Shown here: piece by piece, positions 1 to 8,016 of the stretch | How the letters are laid out: the number at the start of each line of letters is the position of its first letter | Numbering within the stretch: the first letter of the stretch is position 1 | Source of the DNA: Patiriisocius_A hiemis | GTDB lineage: Bacteria > Bacteroidota > Bacteroidia > Flavobacteriales > Flavobacteriaceae | Direction of reading: 5' to 3' | Assembly: GCF_031846325.1 (NCBI RefSeq) | Contig: NZ_JAVRHZ010000006.1 | Coordinates: 1 to 64,000, forward strand | Length of the DNA stretch: 64,000 bases | Notes under the pieces: generated by a model | The model's input: the letters and a program-made list of their open reading frames with translations, nothing else | Databases searched by the model: none | Told to the model about the DNA's origin: nothing | Position numbers and translations under genes: made by a program

Positions 1-1
1 G

Positions 2-727
2 AACTCCGCTATTTCCTTTCAAGGATCCTCCTCTTCGGGTAACGAGAGTTTTGCTGCTGGGAGTGGAAGTGTCGCAGCTGGAGATAATTCTCATGCATTT
101 GGAAATGCTGTAACAGCATATTCTTTTGGCGAAACCGTAGTAGGTTATGAAAGTGCCTCTTACACTCCTTCTAGCACTACTATTGCTATAGGCTCTGATA
201 GACTTTTTGTTGTAGCCAACAATACTACAAATAATGCTTTAAATATTCTAAAAGATGGTAAAATGGGAATCTCAAGATTACCTACTACAAACATCCTAGA
301 AATTGAAGGCGATGCTTCAAAAACTACTGCTGGCGACTGGCTAGCAAATAGTGATGCTAGATTAAAAAGGAACATTGAGACCTTTTCTGAAGAAAAAGCA
401 TTGAGTCAACTTTTAAAAATGCGCGGTGTTACTTACCAATGGAATGACACTCAAACAGGAACTAAAAGACCTAAAGGAAAACAATATGGTTTTATAGCAC
501 AGGAACTTATGGGTGTGTTCCCAGAAAATGTAAAAAAGGATAATCTTGGATTTTATCAAACACCTTATGGCACTTATGATGCTTTGTATGTACAAAGTAT
601 TAAAGCTTTACATAGTAAAGTTGAAAATTTAGAACGTGAAAATGCGCAATTAAAAAAGCAAATTGAGGCTATTTATACGATGCTATCAAAAGATAAAAAC
701 ACAGAGGTAAGCACAGGTTTAGATTGA
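2..727 (+). CDS. Secreted repeat protein with C-terminal S74 intramolecular chaperone domain (3' part)
   Basis: The reading frame is open from the left edge, so only the last 241 residues are present. The first ~45 residues are Ser/Ala/Gly-rich with the SFAAGSG...SHAFGNAVTAYSFG pattern of YadA-head-like repeats. Then comes SDARLKRNIETF..., the start of a peptidase S74 (endosialidase chaperone) domain, including QYGFIAQEL and a terminal coiled coil (VENLERENAQLKKQI). In this family the domain trimerises a fibre and then cleaves itself off. An ATG at 263 is internal and is not the start. Its last 9 bases overlap the convergent DUF1697 gene. No phage genes adjoin it here, so a chromosomal adhesin or surface fibre is more likely than a tail fibre; the missing N-terminus prevents a firmer call. 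Confidence 0.85.
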   Translation, partial: NSAISFQGSSSSGNESFAAGSGSVAAGDNSHAFGNAVTAYSFGETVVGYESASYTPSSTTIAIGSDRLFVVANNTTNNALNILKDGKMGISRLPTTNILEIEGDASKTTAGDWLANSDARLKRNIETFSEEKALSQLLKMRGVTYQWNDTQTGTKRPKGKQYGFIAQELMGVFPENVKKDNLGFYQTPYGTYDALYVQSIKALHSKVENLERENAQLKKQIEAIYTMLSKDKNTEVSTGLD

Positions 728-1246
728 CAAGTCTAGTATTTTGTTAAGCGTATTAAAGTTTCTGGAAGTAGCGTTTACTTGTAATTTCTTTTCAAAAGAA
801 TTCATACTAAACTTTGTTTTTCCATACCCAACTGAGCTATAAAAGTAAAGGCAGTTATCTTTTATTACTATTTCTTCATTTGGATAGGATATTTTATTGA
901 CTTCTTCAGCTAAATGCTTAGCTGGAGTTTCTGAAAATATAACAAAGTAACTTTTCTGTTTTTTTTCTTCAGTAAAAGGACAGTTTTCTAGGATGATTTT
1001 AACTTCAGAAATTGTTAAAACTAAAACAGGTACTTCCCAACCAAATTTTGATTGAATTGCTTTGATAATTTTTTGAGATAACACACTTTTTGTTTCCTCA
1101 CTTTTAAATAACCAGTTGCCAGTATGTAAATATACTTTTGGTTCATTAAGCCCTAGCTGATTAAGCATATCTAGCTGTTCTGTCTTTAAAAACCTTTTAT
1201 GACCTCCAACATTAATGCCCCTTATTAAAGCAACATATTTTACCAT
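719..1246 (-). CDS. DUF1697 family protein
   Basis: A 175-residue protein opening with VKYVALIRGINVGGH, the conserved N-terminus of DUF1697, with VYLHTGNWLFKS and a later PFTEEKKQKSYFVIF segment also typical. The function of the family is unknown; it is a compact cytoplasmic protein. A longer frame starts at a TTG inside the upstream gene; I chose the ATG at 1246 because it directly precedes the conserved motif and lies one base after the stop of the BaiN-type gene, which suggests translational coupling. Its 3' end overlaps the convergent S74 gene by 9 bp. Confidence 0.85.
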   Translation of the reverse strand: MVKYVALIRGINVGGHKRFLKTEQLDMLNQLGLNEPKVYLHTGNWLFKSEETKSVLSQKIIKAIQSKFGWEVPVLVLTISEVKIILENCPFTEEKKQKSYFVIFSETPAKHLAEEVNKISYPNEEIVIKDNCLYFYSSVGYGKTKFSMNSFEKKLQVNATSRNFNTLNKILDLSI

Positions 1247-1247
1247 A

Positions 1248-2474
1248 TTAATTTGAAATTGATTGAGCAACTATATAACCTCCTGTCCAAGCATTTTGAA
1301 AATTAAACCCGCCAGTAATTGCATCTATATTTAATACTTCACCAGCAAAATAAAGATTAGAGTTAATTTTACTCTCAAAAGTTTTAAAGTTTACTTCTTT
1401 TAAGTTTACACCCCCAGCAGTTACAAATTCTTCTTTAAATGTACTCTTCCCTTCTACTTGAAATATACTTTTCGTTAGCATCTCTGAAAGTTTTACTAAT
1501 TGTTTTTTTGTAACATCTGCCCAAGTTTGAGTTTCTGGAATGGATGCAGCTCTAAGTAAATTTTGCCATAGTCTCTTTGGCAAATCAAACTGAGCATATT
1601 TTTGTAATGTTTGTTTTGGGTTTAGACGTTTTAATTCCAATAGTTTCTCCGTTGCATCTTCTAGATTAAAATACTCTAACCAATTAACTCGAATTTTAAA
1701 TTTATAGTTAGTGGGCTCTAAAATACGTGCTCCCCAAGCAGATAGTTTTAAAATAGCTGGGCCACTCATACCCCAATGAGTTATAAGCAAAGGCCCTTCA
1801 CTAGTTAATGTTACTTTGCCTTTTTCAGATAAAACTTCTACTGTTACTTCAGTAGTGATTCCTTGTAAATCTAGAATAGACTCCTCTTTAATATTAAAAG
1901 TAAATAATGATGGTACAGGCGGAATAATGGTATGTCCTAAATTTTCTAGAAGTTTCCAAATTTTAGGATTACTTCCAGACGCAACTACAAGTTTTTTAGA
2001 ACAAAAAACTTCAGAAGTTGTTGAAAGAGTAAAGCCTTCAGCAGTTTTAACTATATTTTTAACAGAAGTATTTTTAAGCACATCAATACCTAATCTTTTT
2101 GTTTCAGAAACGAAGCAATCTATAATAGTTTGAGAGCTATTACTAGTAGGAAACATTCGTCCATCTTCTTCAATCTTTAATTCTACTCCTCTTTCCTGAA
2201 ACCATGCAATGGTATCTCCAGTCATAAAACTATGGAAGGGGCCTAACAGTTCTTTTTCTCCCCTAGGGTAGTTTTTGGATAAATCTTTAGGGATAAATTC
2301 AGCATGGGTTACATTACATCTACCACCACCTGAAATTTTTACTTTAGTGAGTACTTCTTTTCCTCTTTCTAAAATGGCTATTTTACAAGTTGGGTTTTGT
2401 TCTGCTGTATTTATTGCAGAAAAAAAACCTGCTGCTCCGCCACCTATTATTAGTATATCGTACTCAATATTCAT
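1248..2474 (-). CDS. BaiN/HI0933-type NAD(P)/FAD-dependent oxidoreductase
   Basis: A 408-residue flavoprotein. The N-terminal dinucleotide fold shows IIGGGAAGFFSAI (residues ~9-21), followed by LERGKEVLTKVKISGGGRCNVTH, the signature of the HI0933/YhiN family. The C-terminus closes the FAD site with YFAGEVLNIDAITGGFNFQNAWTGG. Known family members include BaiN (bile-acid dehydroxylation) and RdsA-like proteins, but for most the substrate is unknown, so no specific reaction is claimed. It is first in a two-gene unit with the DUF1697 gene. A -7-like TATTTTTG lies only four bases upstream of the ATG. Confidence 0.9.
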   Translation of the reverse strand: MNIEYDILIIGGGAAGFFSAINTAEQNPTCKIAILERGKEVLTKVKISGGGRCNVTHAEFIPKDLSKNYPRGEKELLGPFHSFMTGDTIAWFQERGVELKIEEDGRMFPTSNSSQTIIDCFVSETKRLGIDVLKNTSVKNIVKTAEGFTLSTTSEVFCSKKLVVASGSNPKIWKLLENLGHTIIPPVPSLFTFNIKEESILDLQGITTEVTVEVLSEKGKVTLTSEGPLLITHWGMSGPAILKLSAWGARILEPTNYKFKIRVNWLEYFNLEDATEKLLELKRLNPKQTLQKYAQFDLPKRLWQNLLRAASIPETQTWADVTKKQLVKLSEMLTKSIFQVEGKSTFKEEFVTAGGVNLKEVNFKTFESKINSNLYFAGEVLNIDAITGGFNFQNAWTGGYIVAQSISN

Positions 2475-2478
2475 ATGT

Positions 2479-2486
2479 CAAAAATA
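2479..2486 (-). promoter_or_regulatory. -7 element of the BaiN-type gene, near-leaderless
   Basis: On the minus strand this reads TATTTTTG, matching the Bacteroidota -7 consensus TANNTTTG. It ends four bases before the ATG at 2474, so the predicted transcript would have almost no leader. No TTG is found at the usual distance upstream, so this rests on the -7 box alone. Confidence 0.35.
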
Positions 2487-2521
2487 GACATTATTAAAAG
2501 TAAAACTCGTAATTTTAAGGT

Positions 2522-3556
2522 ATGATTGTACTGTACATAGTTTGTGTCTTTTTCTCTATTTCAGCTTTTTTACCAGCTATAGAGAATCCGCATTGGTTTT
2601 TTAGAACTGCAGATTTTGTAAGGCTACAATCCATTGTAATAGAAGTTATACTATTGGGGCTACTACTTCTTTTAGGTTGGGAACTATCGGTTTTTGAAAT
2701 TATAGTTGCTCTAGGGTTACTCGTAAGCATTGGTTACCAATTACAAAAAGTGTTTAGGTATAGTTCAATTTATCCTAGAAAAAAACCGTCTTTCCCAAGT
2801 GTTGGAAAAGCATCAATATTTGCTGCCAATATATTACAGGACAATAAGAGTTTCAGTTCTTTTTTAAAAGAAGTTAATAAGTTTGATGCAGATTTAGTGT
2901 TAACTATGGAGTCTAATCAAGAATGGGAAAACAAACTTAAATCACTAGAAAAAGAATACCCTTATACTGTAAAAATCCCATTAGAAAATTACTATGGTAT
3001 GCATTTGTATTCAAAAAAAGAATTGCATAATGTTTCTACACAATTTCAAGTACAAGATGATGTTCCTTCTATTTTTTTTGAATTTCTAATTGATACTAAT
3101 AATACTATATTTTTTACGTGTCTTCACCCTGCTCCCCCTAGCCCAACAGAAAATGAAACCAGCAAAGAGCGTGATGCAGAGTTAATGATTACAGGGAAAA
3201 AAATTAGAAATCAAAATAAACCCACCATTGTATGTGGTGACATGAATGATGTTGTTTGGAGCCGAACAACTAGACTTTTTAAAAAAATGACAGGCATGAT
3301 AGACCCTAGAGTAGGCAGGGGGTTTTTCCCTACTTATCATGCAGGATATTGGTTTATGCGTTTTCCATTGGATCATTTATTTCACACAGAAGATCTTTTT
3401 GTAAAAAAAATGGAGCGGTCAAAGTATTTTGGAAGTGACCATTTTGGGATGTATTACGAGATACATCTTAAAAAAAAAGCCAAAAAAGCTTCTAATCCTA
3501 AATTAGACAATAAAGAAAAAGTTATAATTAAAGAGATAATTGATGAAACTAAGTAA
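2522..3556 (+). CDS. Membrane-anchored endonuclease/exonuclease/phosphatase family protein
   Basis: A 344-residue protein. The first ~75 residues hold two or three hydrophobic segments (IVLYIVCVFFSISAFLP; IEVILLGLLLLLGW; IIVALGLLVSIGYQL). The rest is an EEP fold: SIFAANILQDN near 100, LVLTMESNQEWE, TCLHPAPPSP, VCGDMNDVVWS (GDMND motif), and the terminal PLDHLFHTEDL...SDHFGMYYEI. The family hydrolyses phosphodiester or phosphate-ester bonds with a divalent metal; the substrate is not evident. Its catalytic domain probably faces the periplasm. It is 14 bp upstream of the PdxH-like gene and divergent from the flavoprotein gene. Confidence 0.88.
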   Translation: MIVLYIVCVFFSISAFLPAIENPHWFFRTADFVRLQSIVIEVILLGLLLLLGWELSVFEIIVALGLLVSIGYQLQKVFRYSSIYPRKKPSFPSVGKASIFAANILQDNKSFSSFLKEVNKFDADLVLTMESNQEWENKLKSLEKEYPYTVKIPLENYYGMHLYSKKELHNVSTQFQVQDDVPSIFFEFLIDTNNTIFFTCLHPAPPSPTENETSKERDAELMITGKKIRNQNKPTIVCGDMNDVVWSRTTRLFKKMTGMIDPRVGRGFFPTYHAGYWFMRFPLDHLFHTEDLFVKKMERSKYFGSDHFGMYYEIHLKKKAKKASNPKLDNKEKVIIKEIIDETK

Positions 3557-3570
3557 TAAACAATATGTAA

Positions 3571-4146
3571 ATGAACCCATTAGAGCTTTTTGAAAAGTGG
3601 TTTTCTGAAGAAAAGCAAGCCAGCAAACTAAAATTACCTGCAGCATGTTGTCTATCTACAATAGGATTGGATGGCTATCCAAATTCGAGGTTTGTTTCTT
3701 TAAAAGAAGTTACTGAAGAAGGATTTGTAATAACAGGCCCCTTAAACTCAAGAAAAGGAACCGAAGTCGAAGAAACTCCCAAAGCAGCATTATCTTTTTG
3801 GTGGACAGAGACACAACGTCAAGTACGTATACAGGGAGATGTAACAAAGGTTTCAACCCATAAAGCAAGAAAATATTTTAATGAAAGAAATCGATCCTCT
3901 CAAATAGTATCATTTGGATTTCAACAAGGAAAAAAAATAGAGAGTATTAAGTATTTACAAAATCAATTCAATCAAAAAATAATAGAATTTGAAGGAAAAG
4001 AAATAGAATGCCCAGAAACTTGGAGTGGTATTATTATTAAACCTACACGAATTGAGTTTATGAGGTTTAAGGAAACTAGACTTCACGAACGCAAACTTTA
4101 CAGCAGGGTTAAAAACACTTGGGAAATTAGTATTTTACAGCCTTGA
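3571..4146 (+). CDS. pdxH: Short pyridoxamine 5'-phosphate oxidase (PdxH-like)
   Basis: 191 residues with PNPOx organisation: MNPLELFEKWF...A.KL.LP.A.CLSTIG.DGYPNSR (FMN-binding split barrel), SRKGTEVEETPKAALSFWWTETQRQVRIQG, and the C-terminal PdxH dimerisation segment WSGIIIKPTRIEFMRFKETRLHERKLYSR with the RLHxR motif. PdxH oxidises PNP/PMP to pyridoxal 5'-phosphate. Typical bacterial PdxH is about 215 residues; the N-terminal ~25 residues are absent, and a stop codon immediately before the ATG makes this a real end rather than a mis-called start. It could be the organism's PdxH or a paralogue. A strong hairpin terminator follows. Confidence 0.8.
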   Translation: MNPLELFEKWFSEEKQASKLKLPAACCLSTIGLDGYPNSRFVSLKEVTEEGFVITGPLNSRKGTEVEETPKAALSFWWTETQRQVRIQGDVTKVSTHKARKYFNERNRSSQIVSFGFQQGKKIESIKYLQNQFNQKIIEFEGKEIECPETWSGIIIKPTRIEFMRFKETRLHERKLYSRVKNTWEISILQP

Positions 4147-4163
4147 TGTAGTAACAATAAAAT

Positions 4164-4199
4164 AAAAAAGCTAACTCGTTAAAGTTAGCTTTTTTATTT
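4164..4199. terminator. Bidirectional terminator between the pdxH-like gene and tRNA-Leu
   Basis: GCTAACT (4170-4176) pairs with AGTTAGC (4183-4189) around a 6-nt loop, flanked by A6 and T6 runs. It can stop both the + strand oxidase transcript and the - strand tRNA-Leu transcript, whose 3' end is at 4201. Confidence 0.85.
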
Positions 4200-4200
4200 G

Positions 4201-4282
4201 TGCGGGCGGGGAGACTCGAACTCCCACGCCGTGAAGCACTAGATCCTAAGTCTAGCATGTCTACCAATTCCATCACGCCCGC
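4201..4282 (-). tRNA. tRNA-Leu (anticodon TAG)
   Basis: The minus strand folds as a class II tRNA: acceptor GCGGGCG/CGCCCGC with discriminator A at 4201, anticodon stem CTAGA/TCTAG around loop CTTAGGA (anticodon TAG), an extended variable arm (TGCTTCACGGCG region), and T-arm GGAGTTCGAGTCTCC. CCA is not encoded. A TATATTTG -7 element lies 10 bp upstream of the 5' end. Confidence 0.95.
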
Positions 4283-4292
4283 AAAGGGACGG

Positions 4293-4300
4293 CAAATATA
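4293..4300 (-). promoter_or_regulatory. -7 promoter element for tRNA-Leu
   Basis: Minus-strand TATATTTG is a perfect match to TANNTTTG and ends 10 bp before the mature tRNA 5' end. No TTG is visible at the expected -33 distance. Confidence 0.55.
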
Positions 4301-4329
4301 ATTAATTGTTTTAAAAGAAAAATTACTTT

Positions 4330-5037
4330 TTATTTATTTTTTAATGTTGTTGCAATTTCTCTTTGTAAAGTGGTTATTAGTTCTTTAGCTGCCTCATTGT
4401 CTTGAAGTTTTAATGCTTCAATCATTTTTCTTTTTGTTTTTATATCGTAAATAGGTTCCTTTTTTTCAAAAGAAAAGTCATACCCTATTTTTTCAAATAA
4501 GGTATCACTCCAATTATTTCTAATACAGTCCATAACGAGATGTACTCGCTGCGTAGCACCGTTATTCTCTACTCTGTGAGGTAAATTAAAGTTTCCATAC
4601 CAACAACTCCCAACAGCCATTTTCACTAGTTTATTATTAATAAAAAACAAAACCTCATTATTTGTAATTATTGGTATATGAATTCTAAAAACCCCGTCTT
4701 CATAACCAAGATTTAAATCTCTATGTTCTTTAATTTTACTATTAGGCTCTAAATTTAGGATTCTAATAGATTCTTTTTCACATTTAAACTGACCTATAAT
4801 TTCTTTAAAATATGAACAAGCATCGAGTAGTTTGGTATCTATAAAGTTATTATTAGAATGAGCTTTTATATCAGATATACTTCCAGAAGGAGAACGTAAG
4901 GAAATAGAACTCCATACTCCTTCATAATCACTACTATTAAAATGATCTGTAAATTTATTTTCTAAACAAATTTTAAAATCATTTACAAGCTCTTCTTCCA
5001 GAAAAGAAAAAGGTAATTTAAAGTAACTATTTTTCAT
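4330..5037 (-). CDS. Aspartyl/asparaginyl beta-hydroxylase-like dioxygenase
   Basis: 235 residues. The double-stranded beta-helix core carries IKEHRDLNLGYEDG (first His and Asp region), RIHIPIITNN, GSCWYGNFNLPHRVENNGATQRVHLVMDC, with the distal iron His in LPHRV and the 2-oxoglutarate Arg in QRVHLV. This matches the Asp/Asn hydroxylase fold (Fe(II)/2-oxoglutarate), which hydroxylates protein or free-amino-acid side chains; the target is unknown. The ATG at 5037 is chosen over an upstream TTG because it starts a credible N-terminus (MKNSYFKLPFSF). It is divergent from the dipeptidase gene. Confidence 0.8.
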   Translation of the reverse strand: MKNSYFKLPFSFLEEELVNDFKICLENKFTDHFNSSDYEGVWSSISLRSPSGSISDIKAHSNNNFIDTKLLDACSYFKEIIGQFKCEKESIRILNLEPNSKIKEHRDLNLGYEDGVFRIHIPIITNNEVLFFINNKLVKMAVGSCWYGNFNLPHRVENNGATQRVHLVMDCIRNNWSDTLFEKIGYDFSFEKKEPIYDIKTKRKMIEALKLQDNEAAKELITTLQREIATTLKNK

Positions 5038-5108
5038 ATATCTAACATAAATAACAACAATAAAGTTAGTCAAAATCTTTATTTTTGAAGAAACACCAAA
5101 AACTGACT

Positions 5109-6497
5109 ATGAAAAGTGCGAGACCCTATATACAAGAACACAAAGACCGCTTTATTGAAGAGCTTGTTCAGTTATTAAAAATCCCAAGTATTAGTGCAGA
5201 TTCTGCTTACAAAGAAGATGTAATTAAAACTGCATCAATTATAAAAAGTAGTTTAGAAAAAGCTGGATGCGATACCGTTGAGATATGTGAGACACCCGGA
5301 TATCCCATTGTATTTGGAGAAAAAAAAATTGATAAAAGCCTGCCTACTGTTTTAGTGTATGGACATTATGACGTACAACCTCCAGATCCAGTTGATTTGT
5401 GGGACAGCCCTCCTTTTAAGCCAGTTATTAAAAAAACAAAATTACATCCCGAGGGTGCTATTTTTGCTAGAGGTAGTTGTGATGATAAAGGGCAAATGTA
5501 TATGCACGTAAAAGCGTTAGAGTATATGACTGCTACTAACCAGTTGCCGTGTAATGTAAAATTTATGATTGAAGGTGAAGAAGAAGTAGGTAGTGAAAGT
5601 CTAGGATGGTTTGTAGAACGAAACAGAGAAAAACTTGCTAATGATGTTATTTTAATTAGCGATACTGGAATGATTGCTAATGACATCCCAAGTATTACAA
5701 CGGGACTTCGTGGGCTTAGCTATGTTGAGGTAGAAGTAACCGGCCCTAATAGAGATTTACATAGTGGTCTATATGGTGGCGCAGTAGCAAACCCTATCAA
5801 CATATTAACAAAAATGATTGCTTCTTTACACGATGAAAACAATCATATTACCATTCCAGGCTTTTACGATGATGTAGAAGAGCTCTCGACAGAAGAACGT
5901 GCTAAAATGGCTGAAGCTCCTTTTAGTAAAGAAGCCTATTGTAAAGCATTAGATATAGAAGATGTCTATGGCGAAGCTGGTTATACAACAAATGAGCGAA
6001 ATAGTATTCGTCCTACACTAGATGTCAACGGAATTTGGGGTGGATACATAGGCGAAGGTGCTAAAACAGTTATTGCAAGTAAAGCCTTTGCAAAAATTAG
6101 CATGCGCTTAGTGCCAGATCAAGATTGGAAAAAAATAACAGATTTATTTAAAGCACATTTTGAAAGTATTGCACCTAAAGGTGTAACCGTAAAAGTAAAT
6201 CCACATCATGGCGGGCAGGCATATGTAACTCCAATTGATAGTAAAGGTTATAAAGCTGCCGAAAAAGCTTATGAATCAACTTTTGGCAAAACACCAATCC
6301 CACAGCGTAGTGGTGGTAGTATTCCTATTGTTTCATTATTTGAAAAAGAACTACAAAGTAAAACTATTTTAATGGGCTTTGGTTTAGACAGCGACGCTAT
6401 TCACTCTCCTAATGAACATTTTGGCGTTTGGAACTACCTAAAGGGAATTGAGACCATTCCACAATTTTATCATTATTTTACTGAAATGAATACATAA
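5109..6497 (+). CDS. M20 family dipeptidase
   Basis: 462 residues of the M20 (CNDP/PepV-like) metallopeptidase family. Visible zinc and catalytic motifs: VYGHYDVQPPDP (H86, D88), ARGSCDDKGQ (D125), IEGEEEVGSE (Glu cluster ~157-159), GGSIPIVSLFEKEL and the C-terminal DAIHSPNEHF. The lid/dimer domain lies between ~205 and 370. These enzymes hydrolyse dipeptides in the cytoplasm. The ATG at 5109 is preferred to an in-frame TTG eight codons upstream. It is monocistronic, followed by a terminator. Confidence 0.92.
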   Translation: MKSARPYIQEHKDRFIEELVQLLKIPSISADSAYKEDVIKTASIIKSSLEKAGCDTVEICETPGYPIVFGEKKIDKSLPTVLVYGHYDVQPPDPVDLWDSPPFKPVIKKTKLHPEGAIFARGSCDDKGQMYMHVKALEYMTATNQLPCNVKFMIEGEEEVGSESLGWFVERNREKLANDVILISDTGMIANDIPSITTGLRGLSYVEVEVTGPNRDLHSGLYGGAVANPINILTKMIASLHDENNHITIPGFYDDVEELSTEERAKMAEAPFSKEAYCKALDIEDVYGEAGYTTNERNSIRPTLDVNGIWGGYIGEGAKTVIASKAFAKISMRLVPDQDWKKITDLFKAHFESIAPKGVTVKVNPHHGGQAYVTPIDSKGYKAAEKAYESTFGKTPIPQRSGGSIPIVSLFEKELQSKTILMGFGLDSDAIHSPNEHFGVWNYLKGIETIPQFYHYFTEMNT

Positions 6498-6503
6498 AAC
6501 TAG

Positions 6504-6534
6504 AAAGCCTTTCTGCATAGAGAGGCTTTTTTAT
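6504..6534 (+). terminator. Rho-independent terminator after the dipeptidase gene
   Basis: AAAGCCTTTCT (6504-6514) pairs with AGAGAGGCTTT (6519-6529) with one G-T pair and a 4-nt loop, followed by a T-rich tail. Confidence 0.85.
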
Positions 6535-6602
6535 ATACGACAACTGCCGTATGGTTTAACAATACAATATCTCATACTTTGCTAACGTAAAACATTTGAG
6601 AT

Positions 6603-7337
6603 ATGAAAAATTTACTTTTTTTACTATTACTATTTTCAGTCTCTGTAATTCATTCTCAATACAAAATGAATTACAGAGTGGCTCCTCACAATCCAATACC
6701 CCTTCAATATACCACAGACCATTACCTTATTTATCACAAGGTAAAATCTATTAGGTATAAAAATGAAAATATTGATATGTTATTTAGTTTTGATGAAGAA
6801 GGAAAATCGACCACATTAGATACTGGTTTTGGGATAACAAAATATAATTATGATAAAAATGGGTTTTTAAAATCTGTAAAAACAGATTATACAAATGCCA
6901 AGTATAAAACTAATGCAGATGGCTATATAGTTGAAGAAAAATACTCTGATGGTTCTGGCAGTAAATATCACTATAATGAAAAAGGGCTATACATTCAAAA
7001 GGATGATTTAAGTACTGGAACTATTATAGAGCGTTACGGATATGACAACCTAGATAGAGTTACTAGTGCTATTTTCTATGATAAAAATACTGGGGCAATA
7101 TCCCAAAGTAGTGTTTACAGCTATCAAGATATAGCAACACATACCGTAATTTCTGAAGCACTAACAGATGCCTATGGAAACAACTCTAACAACACATATT
7201 ATTACACAAAAAGAGGAGAGTTATTAAGTACAGATTATAAAAATGATGTGGTTACTTATGACAAGAAAAGCAATCCTATCTCACATTATAAAAGTACTGA
7301 AGATGTTACAATCACATTTGATATAACTTACTATTAG
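6603..7337 (+). CDS. Secreted YD-repeat-like protein, function unknown
   Basis: 244 residues with a signal peptide (MKNLLFLLLLFSVSVIHSQ). The mature part carries repeated Tyr/Asp/Gly units such as KYNYDKNGFLKSV, YKTNADGYIVEE, KYHYNEKGLYIQ, RYGYDNLDRVTSA and VTYDKKSNPISHY. These resemble YD/RHS repeats, which form a beta-sheet shell, but there are too few for a full RHS protein and no toxin tip is present. Likely periplasmic or surface. Its TAG stop overlaps the TAA stop of the convergent PhnA-like gene by 4 bp. Confidence 0.75.
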   Translation: MKNLLFLLLLFSVSVIHSQYKMNYRVAPHNPIPLQYTTDHYLIYHKVKSIRYKNENIDMLFSFDEEGKSTTLDTGFGITKYNYDKNGFLKSVKTDYTNAKYKTNADGYIVEEKYSDGSGSKYHYNEKGLYIQKDDLSTGTIIERYGYDNLDRVTSAIFYDKNTGAISQSSVYSYQDIATHTVISEALTDAYGNNSNNTYYYTKRGELLSTDYKNDVVTYDKKSNPISHYKSTEDVTITFDITYY

Positions 7338-7918
7338 ATTTTCTTTACGTAGTCTGTTATAATAACTATTTGTTGTCCATCTACCTTCCCTTCAATGTAG
7401 GTTTCATTTTCATGGTCTAGCGAGATACGACGTACTGCAGTTCCTTGTTTTGCAATCATACTTGATCCCTTTACTTTTAGGTCTTTAATTAAAACCACGC
7501 TGTCTCCAGATTGTAAAATATTTCCGTTACTATCTCTATGAACAAGTTGTTTGCTTTTATCTTCTGCATCTCCAGAAGCAGCTGCCCATTCTTTCTCCTC
7601 TTCATCAAGATACATCATATCCAATAGGTCTTGGGGCCAGCCTTCGGCTTTAAGTCTGTGAAGCATACGCCAAGACAATACTTTTACACCAGAAACTGGG
7701 CTCCAAATACTATCATTTAATAACCGCCAATGATTTACATCTCTAGTATCTGCATCTTCAAGTTGAGATCTACAAATGCTACAGAGCCATAAGGAAGTTT
7801 CTACTTTTTCTTTGTAAGTTGGCGAATTTGGAATTTCATAAACCCCTAGTTTTTCTTCAGAAGAACAAAACTCACAAACATTATTTGCTCTCTTAGACAC
7901 TTCTCGTTCTAAACTCAT
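7334..7918 (-). CDS. PhnA domain protein with N-terminal zinc ribbon
   Basis: 194 residues. An N-terminal zinc ribbon has C15xxC18 and C46xxC49. A middle linker (NDSIWSPVSGVKVLSWRMLHRL) is followed by a C-terminal PhnA domain: RDSNGNILQSGDSVVLIKDLKVKGSS...KQGTAVRRISL. Despite the name, PhnA-domain proteins have no established role in phosphonate use except the hydrolase of one pathway that is unrelated to this fold, so the function here is unassigned. It is a single minus-strand gene. Confidence 0.85.
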   Translation of the reverse strand: MSLEREVSKRANNVCEFCSSEEKLGVYEIPNSPTYKEKVETSLWLCSICRSQLEDADTRDVNHWRLLNDSIWSPVSGVKVLSWRMLHRLKAEGWPQDLLDMMYLDEEEKEWAAASGDAEDKSKQLVHRDSNGNILQSGDSVVLIKDLKVKGSSMIAKQGTAVRRISLDHENETYIEGKVDGQQIVIITDYVKKI

Positions 7919-8016
7919 TTTTGATTGTTATATTTATATACAAATGTATTTTAAAATTTAGGAACGCAACGCACCTTTATGTATCTCGTCTATTTTAATA
8001 CCAGAATAGCTAACTA

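Noticed and set aside
2..727. Prophage tail-fibre hypothesis for the S74 protein
   Set aside because: No phage structural, integrase or lysis genes are in the neighbouring DNA; flavobacteria often encode chromosomal fibres of this type.
1816..2133. Open frame opposite the BaiN-type flavoprotein
   Set aside because: Shadow of the real gene; composition and start context not credible.
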